Under the pieces are notes generated by a model, which worked only from the letters and a program-made list of their open reading frames with translations, was not told the DNA's origin and ran no database searches. From contig NZ_JARKNC010000008.1 of NCBI RefSeq assembly GCF_029360805.1, forward strand, positions 1-64,000: a stretch of DNA of 64,000 nucleotides, read 5' to 3'. Numbering within the stretch: the stretch's first letter is position 1; every line of letters starts with the position of its first letter. Made by a program: the position numbers and the translations under genes. Shown in pieces: positions 1-7,992 of the stretch. This stretch comes from Daejeonella sp. JGW-45 (GTDB taxonomy: Bacteria > Bacteroidota > Bacteroidia > Sphingobacteriales > Sphingobacteriaceae).

Positions 1-36
1 AGCGATCTGGGTTTCTGTGAATTGCTGCTTTTTCAT
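1..36 (-). CDS. IS3-family transposase OrfA, N-terminal fragment
   Basis: The minus strand from 36 reads MKKQQFTETQIA and runs off the window. This is the usual opening of the HTH-containing OrfA of IS3-family elements (MKKxxFTExQI). OrfA binds the terminal repeats, and the transposase proper is normally made as an OrfAB frameshift fusion; neither the rest of OrfA nor OrfB is visible here. With only 12 residues the family call rests on one motif, but the placement next to a truncated gene supports it. Confidence 0.6.
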   Translation of the reverse strand, partial: MKKQQFTETQIA

Positions 37-90
37 TTTATGACATTTGAAATTAAACTTTTTGTCTAATTACTTCATGTCTTAATTTCA
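1..90 (-). mobile_element. End of an IS3-type insertion sequence (partial)
   Basis: The first 90 bases look like the 5' end of an IS that extends beyond the left window edge. Read on the minus strand it starts TGAAATTAAG at 90, and a transposase-like start lies at 36. The junction is placed at 90/91 because the truncated gene on its right becomes alignable, in frame, immediately afterwards. An end in 5'-TG...CA-3' is the rule for IS3-family elements. The distal end and the target duplication cannot be seen, so the exact boundary is an inference. Confidence 0.55.
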
Positions 91-587
91 GGGAAGCTTA
101 CAATCCCAACTGGGTCAAACTGGTTTCACCGGGGGAGATGGCACCGCCCAGGGATTCCTGGCCACCGGCTGAATTCCGTAACCTTTCCGGTCGGTATAAA
201 GAGTTCAGGAAGCCCTTTGAGCCCCGCGAAGCCGAGAGGCTCGCACTGCCAAAGCTTACCTTCCACCCGAAGGTTACTCCACAAGCTAATGAAGCTGTAG
301 TTGCAACCGGTGAGGAATTGCATCGCTATTGCAAGCAGAAGGGCATATTATTCCTTCTGTATGCAGGCTTTAACACGAATGCCTGTATTATAAGCCGGGA
401 TTATGGGGCTACGCAGATGAGCAACCGCGGCTATGCGGTTACCTTGCTGCGTGATTGTACTACCGGAATGGAGAGCAAAGACACGCAGGCGGGCTTAATG
501 CAGACTAACGGAGCAATCTTATTACTGGAAATGTTCGGACAATATTCAATAACGTCGGACCAGGTTTTGAACGGTTTTTCTGTTTAA
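91..587 (+). pseudogene. Isochorismatase-like cysteine hydrolase, 5'-truncated
   Basis: This is the C-terminal part of an isochorismatase-family cysteine hydrolase. The block YAGFNTNACIISRDYG followed by RGYAVTLLRDCTTG is the nucleophile-Cys region and the strand after it; the catalytic Cys would be the one in NTNACI. The frame is open from 57 and reads sensible protein (EAYNPNWVKLVSPGEMAPP) from about 91. The first ATG in frame is only at 138, and the N-terminal catalytic Asp region is missing. The likely cause is insertion of the IS on its left. A 149-residue product from 138 could still be made but would lack the Asp of the Asp-Lys-Cys triad. It converges on the kelch gene with 7 bases between. 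Confidence 0.75.
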
Positions 588-594
588 GACGATA

Positions 595-1608
595 CTACCA
601 GTCTTTGGGCAGTTTCAGCGACCATACATCGTTGGTCAGCGGAGGCGTCATACCGCCTGCCACCCAAATTTTATCTTTAAAGACAAAGGCCGAAGGTTCA
701 TGGCGTTCCTTCCATGAAATGTCTGACTGAAGCTGTTCCCAGGTTTTACCGTCCTTCGTGCTCCATACGTCCTGATAATTTTTATATGGGTTGTTGGACC
801 ACCCTCCTATAACCCAGATCCTGTTGCGATATACAACTGATGAGAACCACAATCTTGCATGCCAGGGAGCGCTTTCTGAAACGCGAACCCAGTTAATTCC
901 ATCCTCTGAACTCCATACATCATTGAACGCGCTATATTGGGGAACATAATTCCCTCCGCCAAATACGTAGATCTTTCCGTTAAGCACCGCCGCCTGGTGA
1001 TAAGCCCTTGGCGACCAGCCTGCATTAGCGGTTGCCAGCGACCAGTCTTTACCATTTGCGGAATACCATACGTCATTTTTAAGGCTCTTATCCGTGCCAA
1101 AGTAATAATCTTCTATCCCACCCATTAACCATAACCGGCCCTTGAACTCGACTATTGCCGACGCGATCCTCGGCGTCCATGCTGCATTATCAGTGGCAAG
1201 ATGCCACTGTCTCCCGTTTTTAGACGACCAGACCTTATTGCTGGCCGAATGTCCGGGTAGGCGTCCGTTGTACCATCCCCCCATCATCCACATCCGGTTT
1301 TTAAAAACTATAGACATTGGAAGATCGCTATGTATCCATGGAGCTTCGCTGTTTACAAGATCCCATGATCTACCGTTGCGGGAACTCCAGACATCGCGGG
1401 GCGGCGCTTCTTTAGAATTAAACCAACCACCGAAGATCCAGAGTTTATTCCGGTAAACTAATTCTCCCTGGGAGTCCCGCGCCTGCCATGCAGCATTTGG
1501 TGTTTCCAATTTCCAGTCAACAGACGCAGGCTGTGCAGACAATAATTTGCTTATAGCCAATACAAACGCGGCGATTAGTACGATCCTTTTTATCCTGCGC
1601 CTGATCAT
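595..1608 (-). CDS. Secreted kelch-type beta-propeller protein
   Basis: A 337-residue exported protein. A basic N-terminus and hydrophobic stretch (LIAAFVLAISKLLSA) form a signal peptide ending near residue 25. The rest is six kelch-like blades, each with an aromatic/GG strand (LWIFGGW ~56, MWMMGGW ~106, LWLMGG ~159, IYVFGG ~213, IWVIGGW ~264, IWVAGG ~314) followed by a DVWSSxDGxxW element. Such six-bladed propellers bind ligands or proteins, and some are enzymes; no catalytic residues are recognisable. It is the last gene of the 7040-595 operon. Its ATG overlaps the stop of the upstream amidohydrolase by one base (TAATG), suggesting translational coupling. A sialic-acid mutarotase-like or glycan-binding role is possible but unproven. 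Confidence 0.8.
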   Translation of the reverse strand: MIRRRIKRIVLIAAFVLAISKLLSAQPASVDWKLETPNAAWQARDSQGELVYRNKLWIFGGWFNSKEAPPRDVWSSRNGRSWDLVNSEAPWIHSDLPMSIVFKNRMWMMGGWYNGRLPGHSASNKVWSSKNGRQWHLATDNAAWTPRIASAIVEFKGRLWLMGGIEDYYFGTDKSLKNDVWYSANGKDWSLATANAGWSPRAYHQAAVLNGKIYVFGGGNYVPQYSAFNDVWSSEDGINWVRVSESAPWHARLWFSSVVYRNRIWVIGGWSNNPYKNYQDVWSTKDGKTWEQLQSDISWKERHEPSAFVFKDKIWVAGGMTPPLTNDVWSLKLPKDW

Positions 1609-2414
1609 TATATTCCGAGCATCTTTTTTGCGTTTCCTGATCTCAGCATTTCCTTTACATTTTCGTCTGCTTCGGATGGATATAGTGATTCTATCCTTAA
1701 CTGCCCGCTCAGGTAATCGAGGATTGGTGAGTGGGTTCCAAAGGCAAACTTATCTGTGCCGTATAGTTTCAGGAAGTCTGACATGTTGGTAATTGTCCGG
1801 CCGGAAGTATCAAACAGCAGGTTAGCATTCTTGACCAAAGCCATTTCTTCCGCGGTCAGCGCCGACGCATTGGCGTAATTTAATATCATATATTTTGCAT
1901 CCGGCACAGCTTTTACAATGGGCAGGATATCCTTCAGGGTCCATTCCCTCTTGGGAGTACCCACAACGTAGTCGATATCCATCCAGGAACGTTGCCTGCT
2001 GTCTACCATACGGTATTCAAAAGCAACCGGCAGGCCATGATCGCGAACACGCTTTACAAGCTCAATGCAGGCGGGATCGATAATTCCATAATCATGATAT
2101 TTAGGATAGACCCTTACTCCCTTCATCCCAAAATGTTTTACAGAGGTTTCGAGGTCATCCCTCCAGCCGGCATAAATTGGGTTTATCACTGCAAATGGGA
2201 TGAAACGGTCGCTGAATTTCCGCGCAGAGCGGAGCTCCTTGTATAGCTCTTCGTTAGCGGACTGGGTGTTCTTATAGAATATACCGTTCAGGTTGCTGAT
2301 AACTGATATCTCTACCCCGAATTTATTCATCCGATCCAGCAGCGCTTCGCAGGTGTTGTACTGTAACTGCTGGAACGGCCAGTTACCTACGTATGCGTTG
2401 ATATCAATTAACAT
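1608..2414 (-). CDS. Amidohydrolase_2-like TIM-barrel protein lacking HxH
   Basis: A 268-residue protein without a signal peptide, with the layout of the amidohydrolase_2 family (PF04909; sugar lactonases and decarboxylases). It opens MLIDINAYVGNWPF, where family members have IDxHxH; here the two histidines are N6 and Y8. The later blocks LNYANAS (usually xxHxG) and FGTHSP (usually FGTDxP) also deviate, so most metal ligands of the canonical site are absent. It may use a different site, bind without catalysis, or belong to a metal-independent branch. It overlaps the upstream amidohydrolase gene by 11 bases and is coupled to the kelch gene downstream. The fold assignment is fairly safe; the activity is unknown. 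Confidence 0.7.
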   Translation of the reverse strand: MLIDINAYVGNWPFQQLQYNTCEALLDRMNKFGVEISVISNLNGIFYKNTQSANEELYKELRSARKFSDRFIPFAVINPIYAGWRDDLETSVKHFGMKGVRVYPKYHDYGIIDPACIELVKRVRDHGLPVAFEYRMVDSRQRSWMDIDYVVGTPKREWTLKDILPIVKAVPDAKYMILNYANASALTAEEMALVKNANLLFDTSGRTITNMSDFLKLYGTDKFAFGTHSPILDYLSGQLRIESLYPSEADENVKEMLRSGNAKKMLGI

Positions 2415-3387
2415 TTCTTCCTCCTTTTCTTAATGCATTATTAAAATTCTCAAAAAATATCTTCCTCTTCTGTGCTTCGGTCAGGTTGGATGCAAGGATC
2501 TTGCCCACCGCCTGGTAATAACAGTTATCAGAACCGAAAAACACGCGGTCTTCACCCAGGTGCTGTACCGCAAAATCAATCATATGCTCTTCATTGTTAC
2601 TTCCCGATGTATCCACATATACATTAGGGCTATTTCTCAATGTTTTACACATATACTCCCAGTCGCCTCCCCCGCCGATGTGTGCATATTGAAAGGTTGC
2701 TTCAGGATACCTCCTGGCTATATCTACAAAATCGTCTGGCAGGGAAACATTCTTCGGCTTGTTGCCATTATATTTCATCCGGTAACCACCCACACCAAGC
2801 TGAGCCTCGGCATGGCTGTGGATGATCATCTTAAGGTCTATCATCTTTTCAACTATGGGATAATAAGACGGGTCGTTGATCTTGGTCTGGTAATAGATCT
2901 TTACGTTCGTCATTCCCAGGTCTACGCAGCGTTTTATTTCATCCATCGATTCTTTGGCATGAACGGGATTGAATGTAAAGCTTCCCAAAAACACATCCGG
3001 ATGCTGCTTCATTACTCCCAACACGATATTGTTGTTTCTTATGAATGCTTCAGGGCTTCCATCCGGAACACCGTTAATAAGCCGTGTCACGGGGTTGGAA
3101 AGAACGAGCTTTTCAACTTTCATGCGTTGTGCATAATCGATCAGAGTACCGGCATATTTCTTTTGCACTTCGATATCGGTGCTCCCAAGATTGACATGAA
3201 TATGCGAATCGATTTTCCGGTATTTCATCACGTCCTGCATGAGGTCGTATTTTGCCATGGGTTCTATTGCATGCATGCCTTCCGGCATGTCGGCGGCGCT
3301 GCTGGCTGCGAGGCCGCCGGATACTGCGAGACCCGTGGCCGATAAGGCTGCACCAGCGATAAATTTTCTTCGTGATATTCCTGACAT
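2404..3387 (-). CDS. Tat-exported amidohydrolase_2 family protein
   Basis: I place the start at 3387 because MSGISRRKFIAGAALSATG then gives a proper twin-arginine leader; an upstream in-frame start at 3420 would only add residues overlapping the previous gene. The mature part is a metal-dependent TIM-barrel hydrolase with intact ligands: KIDSHIHVN (H62, H64), IIHSHAEAQLG (H190, H192), QYAHIGG (H236) and FFGSD (D287). Family members hydrolyse lactones or decarboxylate small acids. The next gene upstream (3413-4366) is a clear paralogue that has lost the first HxH. Together with the dehydrogenase-like protein upstream, a periplasmic sugar-lactone hydrolase is a plausible role, by inference only. 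Confidence 0.8.
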   Translation of the reverse strand: MSGISRRKFIAGAALSATGLAVSGGLAASSAADMPEGMHAIEPMAKYDLMQDVMKYRKIDSHIHVNLGSTDIEVQKKYAGTLIDYAQRMKVEKLVLSNPVTRLINGVPDGSPEAFIRNNNIVLGVMKQHPDVFLGSFTFNPVHAKESMDEIKRCVDLGMTNVKIYYQTKINDPSYYPIVEKMIDLKMIIHSHAEAQLGVGGYRMKYNGNKPKNVSLPDDFVDIARRYPEATFQYAHIGGGGDWEYMCKTLRNSPNVYVDTSGSNNEEHMIDFAVQHLGEDRVFFGSDNCYYQAVGKILASNLTEAQKRKIFFENFNNALRKGGRNVN

Positions 3388-3412
3388 ATAATTAGATCTG
3401 GTTAAAGGGCTG

Positions 3413-4366
3413 TCAAACAATGCTATTACCCGATTTGCTTAAAATATTATTATAGTTCTCAAAAAAGACCTTCTTTTTCTGATTTTCGGTAAGAGCAGAC
3501 GACAATACTTTGCCCACGCCCTGAAAAAATGAACCGTCGCAGCCAAAGAACACCCGGTCCTCCCCAAGCTTTGCGACGGCAAAATCTACCATATATTCCT
3601 CATTATTACTACCTCCGGTGTCGACGTATATATTGGGATAGTTTACGAAGGACTTACATGCATACTCCCAGTCGCTCCCGCCCCCGATGTGCGCATATTG
3701 AAACATTACTTCGGGATATCTTTGTGCGATTGCAATAAAGTCCCCGGGTACAGAGATACCCGGGTTGTTCTTAACATCGTATTTCATCCTGTAGCCTCCT
3801 ACCCCCAACTGACTTTCACCATGAACATGGACGATCATCTTATGGCCGGCGAATTTTTCGATAACAGGATAAACTGAGGGGTGATTGATTTTCACATGGT
3901 TAAACAGCTTCATACCTACCATTCCCAGATCAAGACAGCGCTTAATTTCCTCTTCGGCGGTTTTCAAGTCAAGCGGATTAACCGTGAACTGGCCTAAAGC
4001 TCTGCCGGGAAAGGTCCTGATCGCTCGCGCTACAGTATCGTTATACGCACGGATCTGTTCGCGGCTGCCGCCCATGGTGGTCGCGACCGGCACGGCAAGG
4101 ACAAGCTTTTCGATATGCAGGCGGTCTGCATAGCGCATTTGTGTTTCGGACTGGGTCGGATTTTGGGCAGCGTTTGCGTAAGCATCAATTTTGCGGTACT
4201 TCCTAACCTCGTCCATCAGGTTATACACCGGCGGATGTTCTGCAATGGACGTGCCCCCGCTTTGCGGAGCATTTACGGCGCCTTTCAACTTTGAGCATGC
4301 TAAAACACCGCCTGCCGCCAGGGCAGAACGTAAAGCAAATTCTCTTCTGCTGATAAAATTAGCCAT
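3413..4366 (-). CDS. Amidohydrolase_2 paralogue, Tat lipoprotein, HxH lost
   Basis: A 317-residue paralogue of the protein at 2404-3387, sharing DEVRKYRKID, the IKRCLDLGM block, QLGVGGYRMKY, FQYAHIGGG and the FFENYNN tail. The leader ISRREFALRSALAAGGVLAC combines a twin arginine with a lipobox ending in C24, so it is probably a Tat-exported lipoprotein. Where the sister has DSHIH this protein has DAYAN (Y63, N65), so the first metal-binding HxH is gone. H180, H182, H226 and D277 remain. Either it binds a single metal or it is a non-catalytic partner of its sister. The pair is a tandem duplication within the same operon. Confidence 0.78.
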   Translation of the reverse strand: MANFISRREFALRSALAAGGVLACSKLKGAVNAPQSGGTSIAEHPPVYNLMDEVRKYRKIDAYANAAQNPTQSETQMRYADRLHIEKLVLAVPVATTMGGSREQIRAYNDTVARAIRTFPGRALGQFTVNPLDLKTAEEEIKRCLDLGMVGMKLFNHVKINHPSVYPVIEKFAGHKMIVHVHGESQLGVGGYRMKYDVKNNPGISVPGDFIAIAQRYPEVMFQYAHIGGGSDWEYACKSFVNYPNIYVDTGGSNNEEYMVDFAVAKLGEDRVFFGCDGSFFQGVGKVLSSALTENQKKKVFFENYNNILSKSGNSIV

Positions 4367-4374
4367 ATCCCGGA

Positions 4375-5892
4375 TTAGGGTAAGAGGTTATTTAAGGTAT
4401 AGCAGATCAGCCTATTGTCGAGCGCCTGGCCTTTAGCAGTTGTAATATCTCCCAGCTTCAGCTCATACACATAACCTGCTTTCAGGTCGTTTAATTCCAG
4501 GGATACCTTCAGGCCGTCGGCCGATACCCTGACACTTTTAATCGGTACCTGCTGCACGTCCTGCTGGTCGGTTTTATCCGCGCCGGCATTCTTAGCTTTT
4601 CGCTGGTATTTATAATAGTAATGCCTGAAATTATAGTTAGCGGCATTAAGCGCCTGCGTCCTGTTTACAGGCTGGGTAAAAGTCAGGTCAAAGCCCTTTT
4701 TGGTCAGGTTCATCATTTGCACATCGGCCGGCTTATTACCGTTAAAGACAATCCGTTGTACACCCTGGTCGCCCGCCCATCCAAAAGCGATCTGCCCTAC
4801 CCACAAGCTGCCATCGGGAGCAAATGCGAGACGGTTATTGCCTTTTCGCAATCCCCGGCCGTCAATGAACGGAATACAGGCACCCTGAAGTTCTCCGGCG
4901 ACTGTCTCGAGCATCACCCTGACTATGCGGTCGCGGTTCATCTCACCAACGAACAACTGTCCTGCAAAAGGGCCGAACTTACCTTCTGTTATATCGCACA
5001 GAGGCTGGGCCGGTGAGTTAGCCATTACCCCCTGCGGGAACAGGACAGCGGCTTTTGTGCGTATCTTGTCGAGTTCAGGAACCGGACTGATGAAGGGGTT
5101 CTTCCCCTCCCACTCCTTTGTCCACACCAGGCTTGCCGGGTGGCCATAAAACTTGCCTTCCTTCACATGGTACAGGGTGCTCGTCTCCACCCAATCGCTT
5201 TGATTATCAGTGACAAACAGGTTACCCTTTAAGTCAAAGCCGATCCCGTTAGGCGATCTCATCCCCGAAGCATAAGGCTGAAGCTTATTACTTCCCGCCG
5301 GAAGTTTCATAATCCAGCCGCGATAAGGCACCACGGAATACATCTCATACACGCCTTGCTGGGTCATGTCCCTTCCGGACGGCCTCAGTTCACCGCGAAC
5401 CTCAGGCCGTACACTACCACCCTGTGAGGCTGTGTTCAATGCGATATAAAGGTTGCCCTCTGCATCCTGTGCAGGGCCGTAATTAAACTCATGGTAATTC
5501 CCTGAGATACCAAAATCATCAGTCAGGGTTTCGTAAACATCGGCCAGGCCATCTCCATCGGTATCTCTTATGCGGGTCAGCTCGGGCCTTTGCATCACAA
5601 TAAATTCAGATTTATTTACCACATGGATGCCAAGCGGTTCGTGCAAGCCGGTTGCAAATACTTTCCATTCCTTTTTTTCGGGGGTATAAAGCATCACCTC
5701 ACCGCGGATGAAACATGCCGCAAGGCGGCCATCGGGTAAAAACGCCAGGCCGCCGGTCTCGCTCATCAGGCCGGGAGGCATATCAATACTTTGAACCGTA
5801 TATGCGGATCCCGTTGAAACAACCTGGGCATTTGTAGTCGTTCCGTATATCAGCAGGAGTGAAATAAGACAATATTGCAAAATGGTCTTCAT
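4375..5892 (-). CDS. Secreted soluble sugar-dehydrogenase-like propeller
   Basis: A 505-residue exported protein with a signal peptide ending near TTNAQ (residue 23). Residues ~30-400 form a six-bladed propeller of the glucose/sorbosone dehydrogenase and membrane-bound-dehydrogenase type: GGLAFLPDGRLAAC, a calcium-loop-like DTDGDGLADVYE (~110), YGPAQDAEGNLYIAL, GMRSPNGIGFDLKGNLFVTD. The last ~100 residues look like an Ig-type domain ending in strands around LNDLKAGYVYELKLG. Relatives oxidise sugars with PQQ, but PQQ binding cannot be confirmed from sequence. Two bases separate it from the upstream cupredoxin gene, so the two are probably co-translated and may be donor and acceptor of electrons. 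Confidence 0.72.
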   Translation of the reverse strand: MKTILQYCLISLLLIYGTTTNAQVVSTGSAYTVQSIDMPPGLMSETGGLAFLPDGRLAACFIRGEVMLYTPEKKEWKVFATGLHEPLGIHVVNKSEFIVMQRPELTRIRDTDGDGLADVYETLTDDFGISGNYHEFNYGPAQDAEGNLYIALNTASQGGSVRPEVRGELRPSGRDMTQQGVYEMYSVVPYRGWIMKLPAGSNKLQPYASGMRSPNGIGFDLKGNLFVTDNQSDWVETSTLYHVKEGKFYGHPASLVWTKEWEGKNPFISPVPELDKIRTKAAVLFPQGVMANSPAQPLCDITEGKFGPFAGQLFVGEMNRDRIVRVMLETVAGELQGACIPFIDGRGLRKGNNRLAFAPDGSLWVGQIAFGWAGDQGVQRIVFNGNKPADVQMMNLTKKGFDLTFTQPVNRTQALNAANYNFRHYYYKYQRKAKNAGADKTDQQDVQQVPIKSVRVSADGLKVSLELNDLKAGYVYELKLGDITTAKGQALDNRLICYTLNNLLP

Positions 5893-5894
5893 TA

Positions 5895-7040
5895 CTATTT
5901 CTTTCTTCGTGTGTTAAAAACAAGGGAATAATTAGTCATCGTTACGCTAAACTCGCGTGCCTGAGCGGGTGTGAGCTTTAACTTCCCATCAATCCATTCG
6001 CCTGCAGACGATTCGTAAGTAGCAGTACCGTTCACCGCGGCAGAGATGAACCAAACAGTACCTTTCGCATCCGGCACCCTGAATTTTCTTACCAGCCCGT
6101 TGCCATCTTCTTTAGGAAGGATCAGCTCGTATACGTGTTGACCATTAATTATATAATGAAATTCCGGGAACCTGTTTATTAGTTTGTATCCCTTAAATTC
6201 GGGAACGGGGGGCGTGTCGGGGCTGCCAATAGCAAGCGAATGCGCTGCGTTTTCTCTAAAAAACACAGGCCCGAGGATTTTGGCATTTGCATCTATGTGC
6301 CCTTTCCAGATGGCAGTATTATCCAGAAACCCGCCGCTCCAGGCGTAGCGTAACTGGCATGAACCTGCATCCCAGCAGTAGGACAGATTTTTTGGAAGAT
6401 TGACAGCGATAGAGGCCGGACCGGAATCATCCATAAAGATCCGGTACATATATGGCGCAACATTTTCGTACGGATGGATAGCATTATGGCCTTTTGTATG
6501 ATCTGTGGCTGGATTCGCGGCAGCGGACTTCTCCTCCCTTCGCGATGGCGGCAAGTTCTGGTCCGTTTTCTGATCGGGCATACTACTGTTAGCCGAAACA
6601 TACATTACCCCGTACATGATAAAGCCGTGGCCGGGAAACGTGCACACGTAAGGATACGCACCGGGTTCAGTTGGCGAAGTAAACTCCAAAGTTGCAGACT
6701 GGTTCGTAGAAACAACAGGTATAGACCATAGCACCTTGGATGATTTAGGGACATAGTTCATCGCGGGTCCCTTTTCCTCCAGGGCAAGAGCTTCGTTGAC
6801 CACATCCAGGCGCGCTCCCGGCTTCGTAATAAGAAAATTGTGACTCATATCGTCCGCATTGTTAAAGACGAGCTTCACTTTTGTTGCGGGTTTAACACTG
6901 AATCGAACCAGGTCAAACTGCATTCCCGCGATGGCGCTGATGGTTATATTTACAGGTACAGTGCTTGCTCCCTGCGCATAAGCCCCCTTGGTAAAGAGGC
7001 CTGTTATTAGTAATAAAACCGTTAAAATAAGTTTCTGCAT
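5895..7040 (-). CDS. Secreted azurin-type cupredoxin with C-terminal domain
   Basis: The start at 7040 (ATG) is preferred over an in-frame TTG at 7046. A signal peptide ends at GAYAQ. Residues ~30-150 are a type-1 copper domain: MSHNFLI supplies H67, and YVCTFPGHGFIMYG gives C133, H138 and M142 with the azurin spacing Cys+5 = His and Cys+9 = Met. This predicts a periplasmic one-electron carrier. Residues ~185-380 form a second beta-rich domain (CWDAGSCQLRYAWSGGF, FPEFHYIINGQHVYEL) of unknown function that I cannot name. It is the first gene of the operon running to 595, with an operator-like palindrome 53 bases upstream of the start. Confidence 0.82.
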   Translation of the reverse strand: MQKLILTVLLLITGLFTKGAYAQGASTVPVNITISAIAGMQFDLVRFSVKPATKVKLVFNNADDMSHNFLITKPGARLDVVNEALALEEKGPAMNYVPKSSKVLWSIPVVSTNQSATLEFTSPTEPGAYPYVCTFPGHGFIMYGVMYVSANSSMPDQKTDQNLPPSRREEKSAAANPATDHTKGHNAIHPYENVAPYMYRIFMDDSGPASIAVNLPKNLSYCWDAGSCQLRYAWSGGFLDNTAIWKGHIDANAKILGPVFFRENAAHSLAIGSPDTPPVPEFKGYKLINRFPEFHYIINGQHVYELILPKEDGNGLVRKFRVPDAKGTVWFISAAVNGTATYESSAGEWIDGKLKLTPAQAREFSVTMTNYSLVFNTRRKK

Positions 7041-7092
7041 TGACAATTATAGATTACTGTTAAGTTTGCTCATCCAAGTTAATAATAAAATA

Positions 7093-7106
7093 CGTTTACG
7101 TACACG
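7093..7106. promoter_or_regulatory. LacI-type operator candidate, copy 1
   Basis: CGTTTACGTACACG, embedded in TACGTTTACGTACACGTAAA. It is a near-palindrome centred on AC|GT with six of seven half-site bases matching. It lies in the 121-base gap between the divergent cupredoxin operon (start 7040) and murQ (start 7162), so it could control both. The central CG is typical of LacI-family operators. Confidence 0.65.
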
Positions 7107-7161
7107 TAAAAATGTCATTATATTTATTCCAGATTGCAACCTTCAAATTTTAAATTAAGAT

Positions 7162-7983
7162 ATGACAAAAATTACTGAGCAAGCATCTAATTACAGGCAT
7201 CTGGAGAATATGACTGTAAAAGAGCTCACTGAGAACATCAATAAAGAAGACAAGCTTGTTGCATTGGCGATCGAAAAAGCCTTGCCCCGGCTGAATACGC
7301 TGATTGAGACCATTATCGCGAAAATAGAAACGGGCGGAAGGCTCTTTTATGTTGGCGCGGGTAGTGGCGGACGGCTGTCGGTGCTGGATAGCATTGAACT
7401 GCCAACCACGTTTGGTATTCCTCGCGGACAATTTAACGTGGTATTAGCCGGAGGCCTGGAACACCTGATTGAGGCTCCTGAGGAAAAGGAAGATGATATT
7501 GACGCGGCCTGGAACGAACTTCAGGATCACAGCGTCTCAACTGCGGATATTGTAGTGGGTATTTCGGCAAGCGGTACAACTCCTTTCGTTCTTTCTGCCT
7601 TAAAGGAATGCAGGAAAGCCGGTATCACCACCGGTTGCATAGTTAGTAATCCCGATTCTCCCATCGCCGGGCAGGCTGATATTCCCGTAGAGGTTATCAC
7701 AGGACCTGAATTTATTTCAGGCAGCACGAGAATGAAATGCGGCTCTGCCCAGAAAATGATATTTGATATGATCAGCACGACCTGCATGGTTCGCCTAGGA
7801 CATGTCTACGATAACCAAATGGTTAACGTAAAGCTCATCAATGATAAGATCACAGACCGCGCTGTAAAGATGCTGATGAACAATTCAGGTATTAAAGATT
7901 ACGATGTAGCTAAAGAACTTCTTCTTGAGTCTGGCAGTGTAAAAAAGGCTTTGGATAAATATCCGCATCGTAATACACTTTAA
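7162..7983 (+). CDS. murQ: N-acetylmuramic acid 6-phosphate etherase (SIS domain)
   Basis: A 273-residue cytosolic protein matching MurQ throughout: TEQASNYRHLENMTVKELT at the N-terminus, the sugar-phosphate isomerase (SIS) block YVGAGSGGRLSVLDS (~64-77), the catalytic-Glu region SIELPTTFGIP (E79), GISASGTTPFV, and the signature ISGSTRMKCGSAQKM. MurQ cleaves the D-lactyl ether of MurNAc-6-phosphate to GlcNAc-6-phosphate and D-lactate during cell-wall recycling. It is slightly shorter than the ~300-residue enterobacterial enzyme, as is common in Bacteroidota. It is divergent from the cupredoxin operon with a shared operator. Its presence inside a polysaccharide locus may be coincidental, or may indicate a lactyl-ether-containing sugar. 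Confidence 0.92.
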   Translation: MTKITEQASNYRHLENMTVKELTENINKEDKLVALAIEKALPRLNTLIETIIAKIETGGRLFYVGAGSGGRLSVLDSIELPTTFGIPRGQFNVVLAGGLEHLIEAPEEKEDDIDAAWNELQDHSVSTADIVVGISASGTTPFVLSALKECRKAGITTGCIVSNPDSPIAGQADIPVEVITGPEFISGSTRMKCGSAQKMIFDMISTTCMVRLGHVYDNQMVNVKLINDKITDRAVKMLMNNSGIKDYDVAKELLLESGSVKKALDKYPHRNTL

Positions 7984-7992
7984 GGCAAACGC

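Noticed and set aside
2560-3345. 261-codon open frame on the plus strand
   Set aside because: It lies entirely antisense to the amidohydrolase genes, has many Cys/His/Ile codons without a recognisable motif, and no leader or family resemblance; it is a mirror frame.
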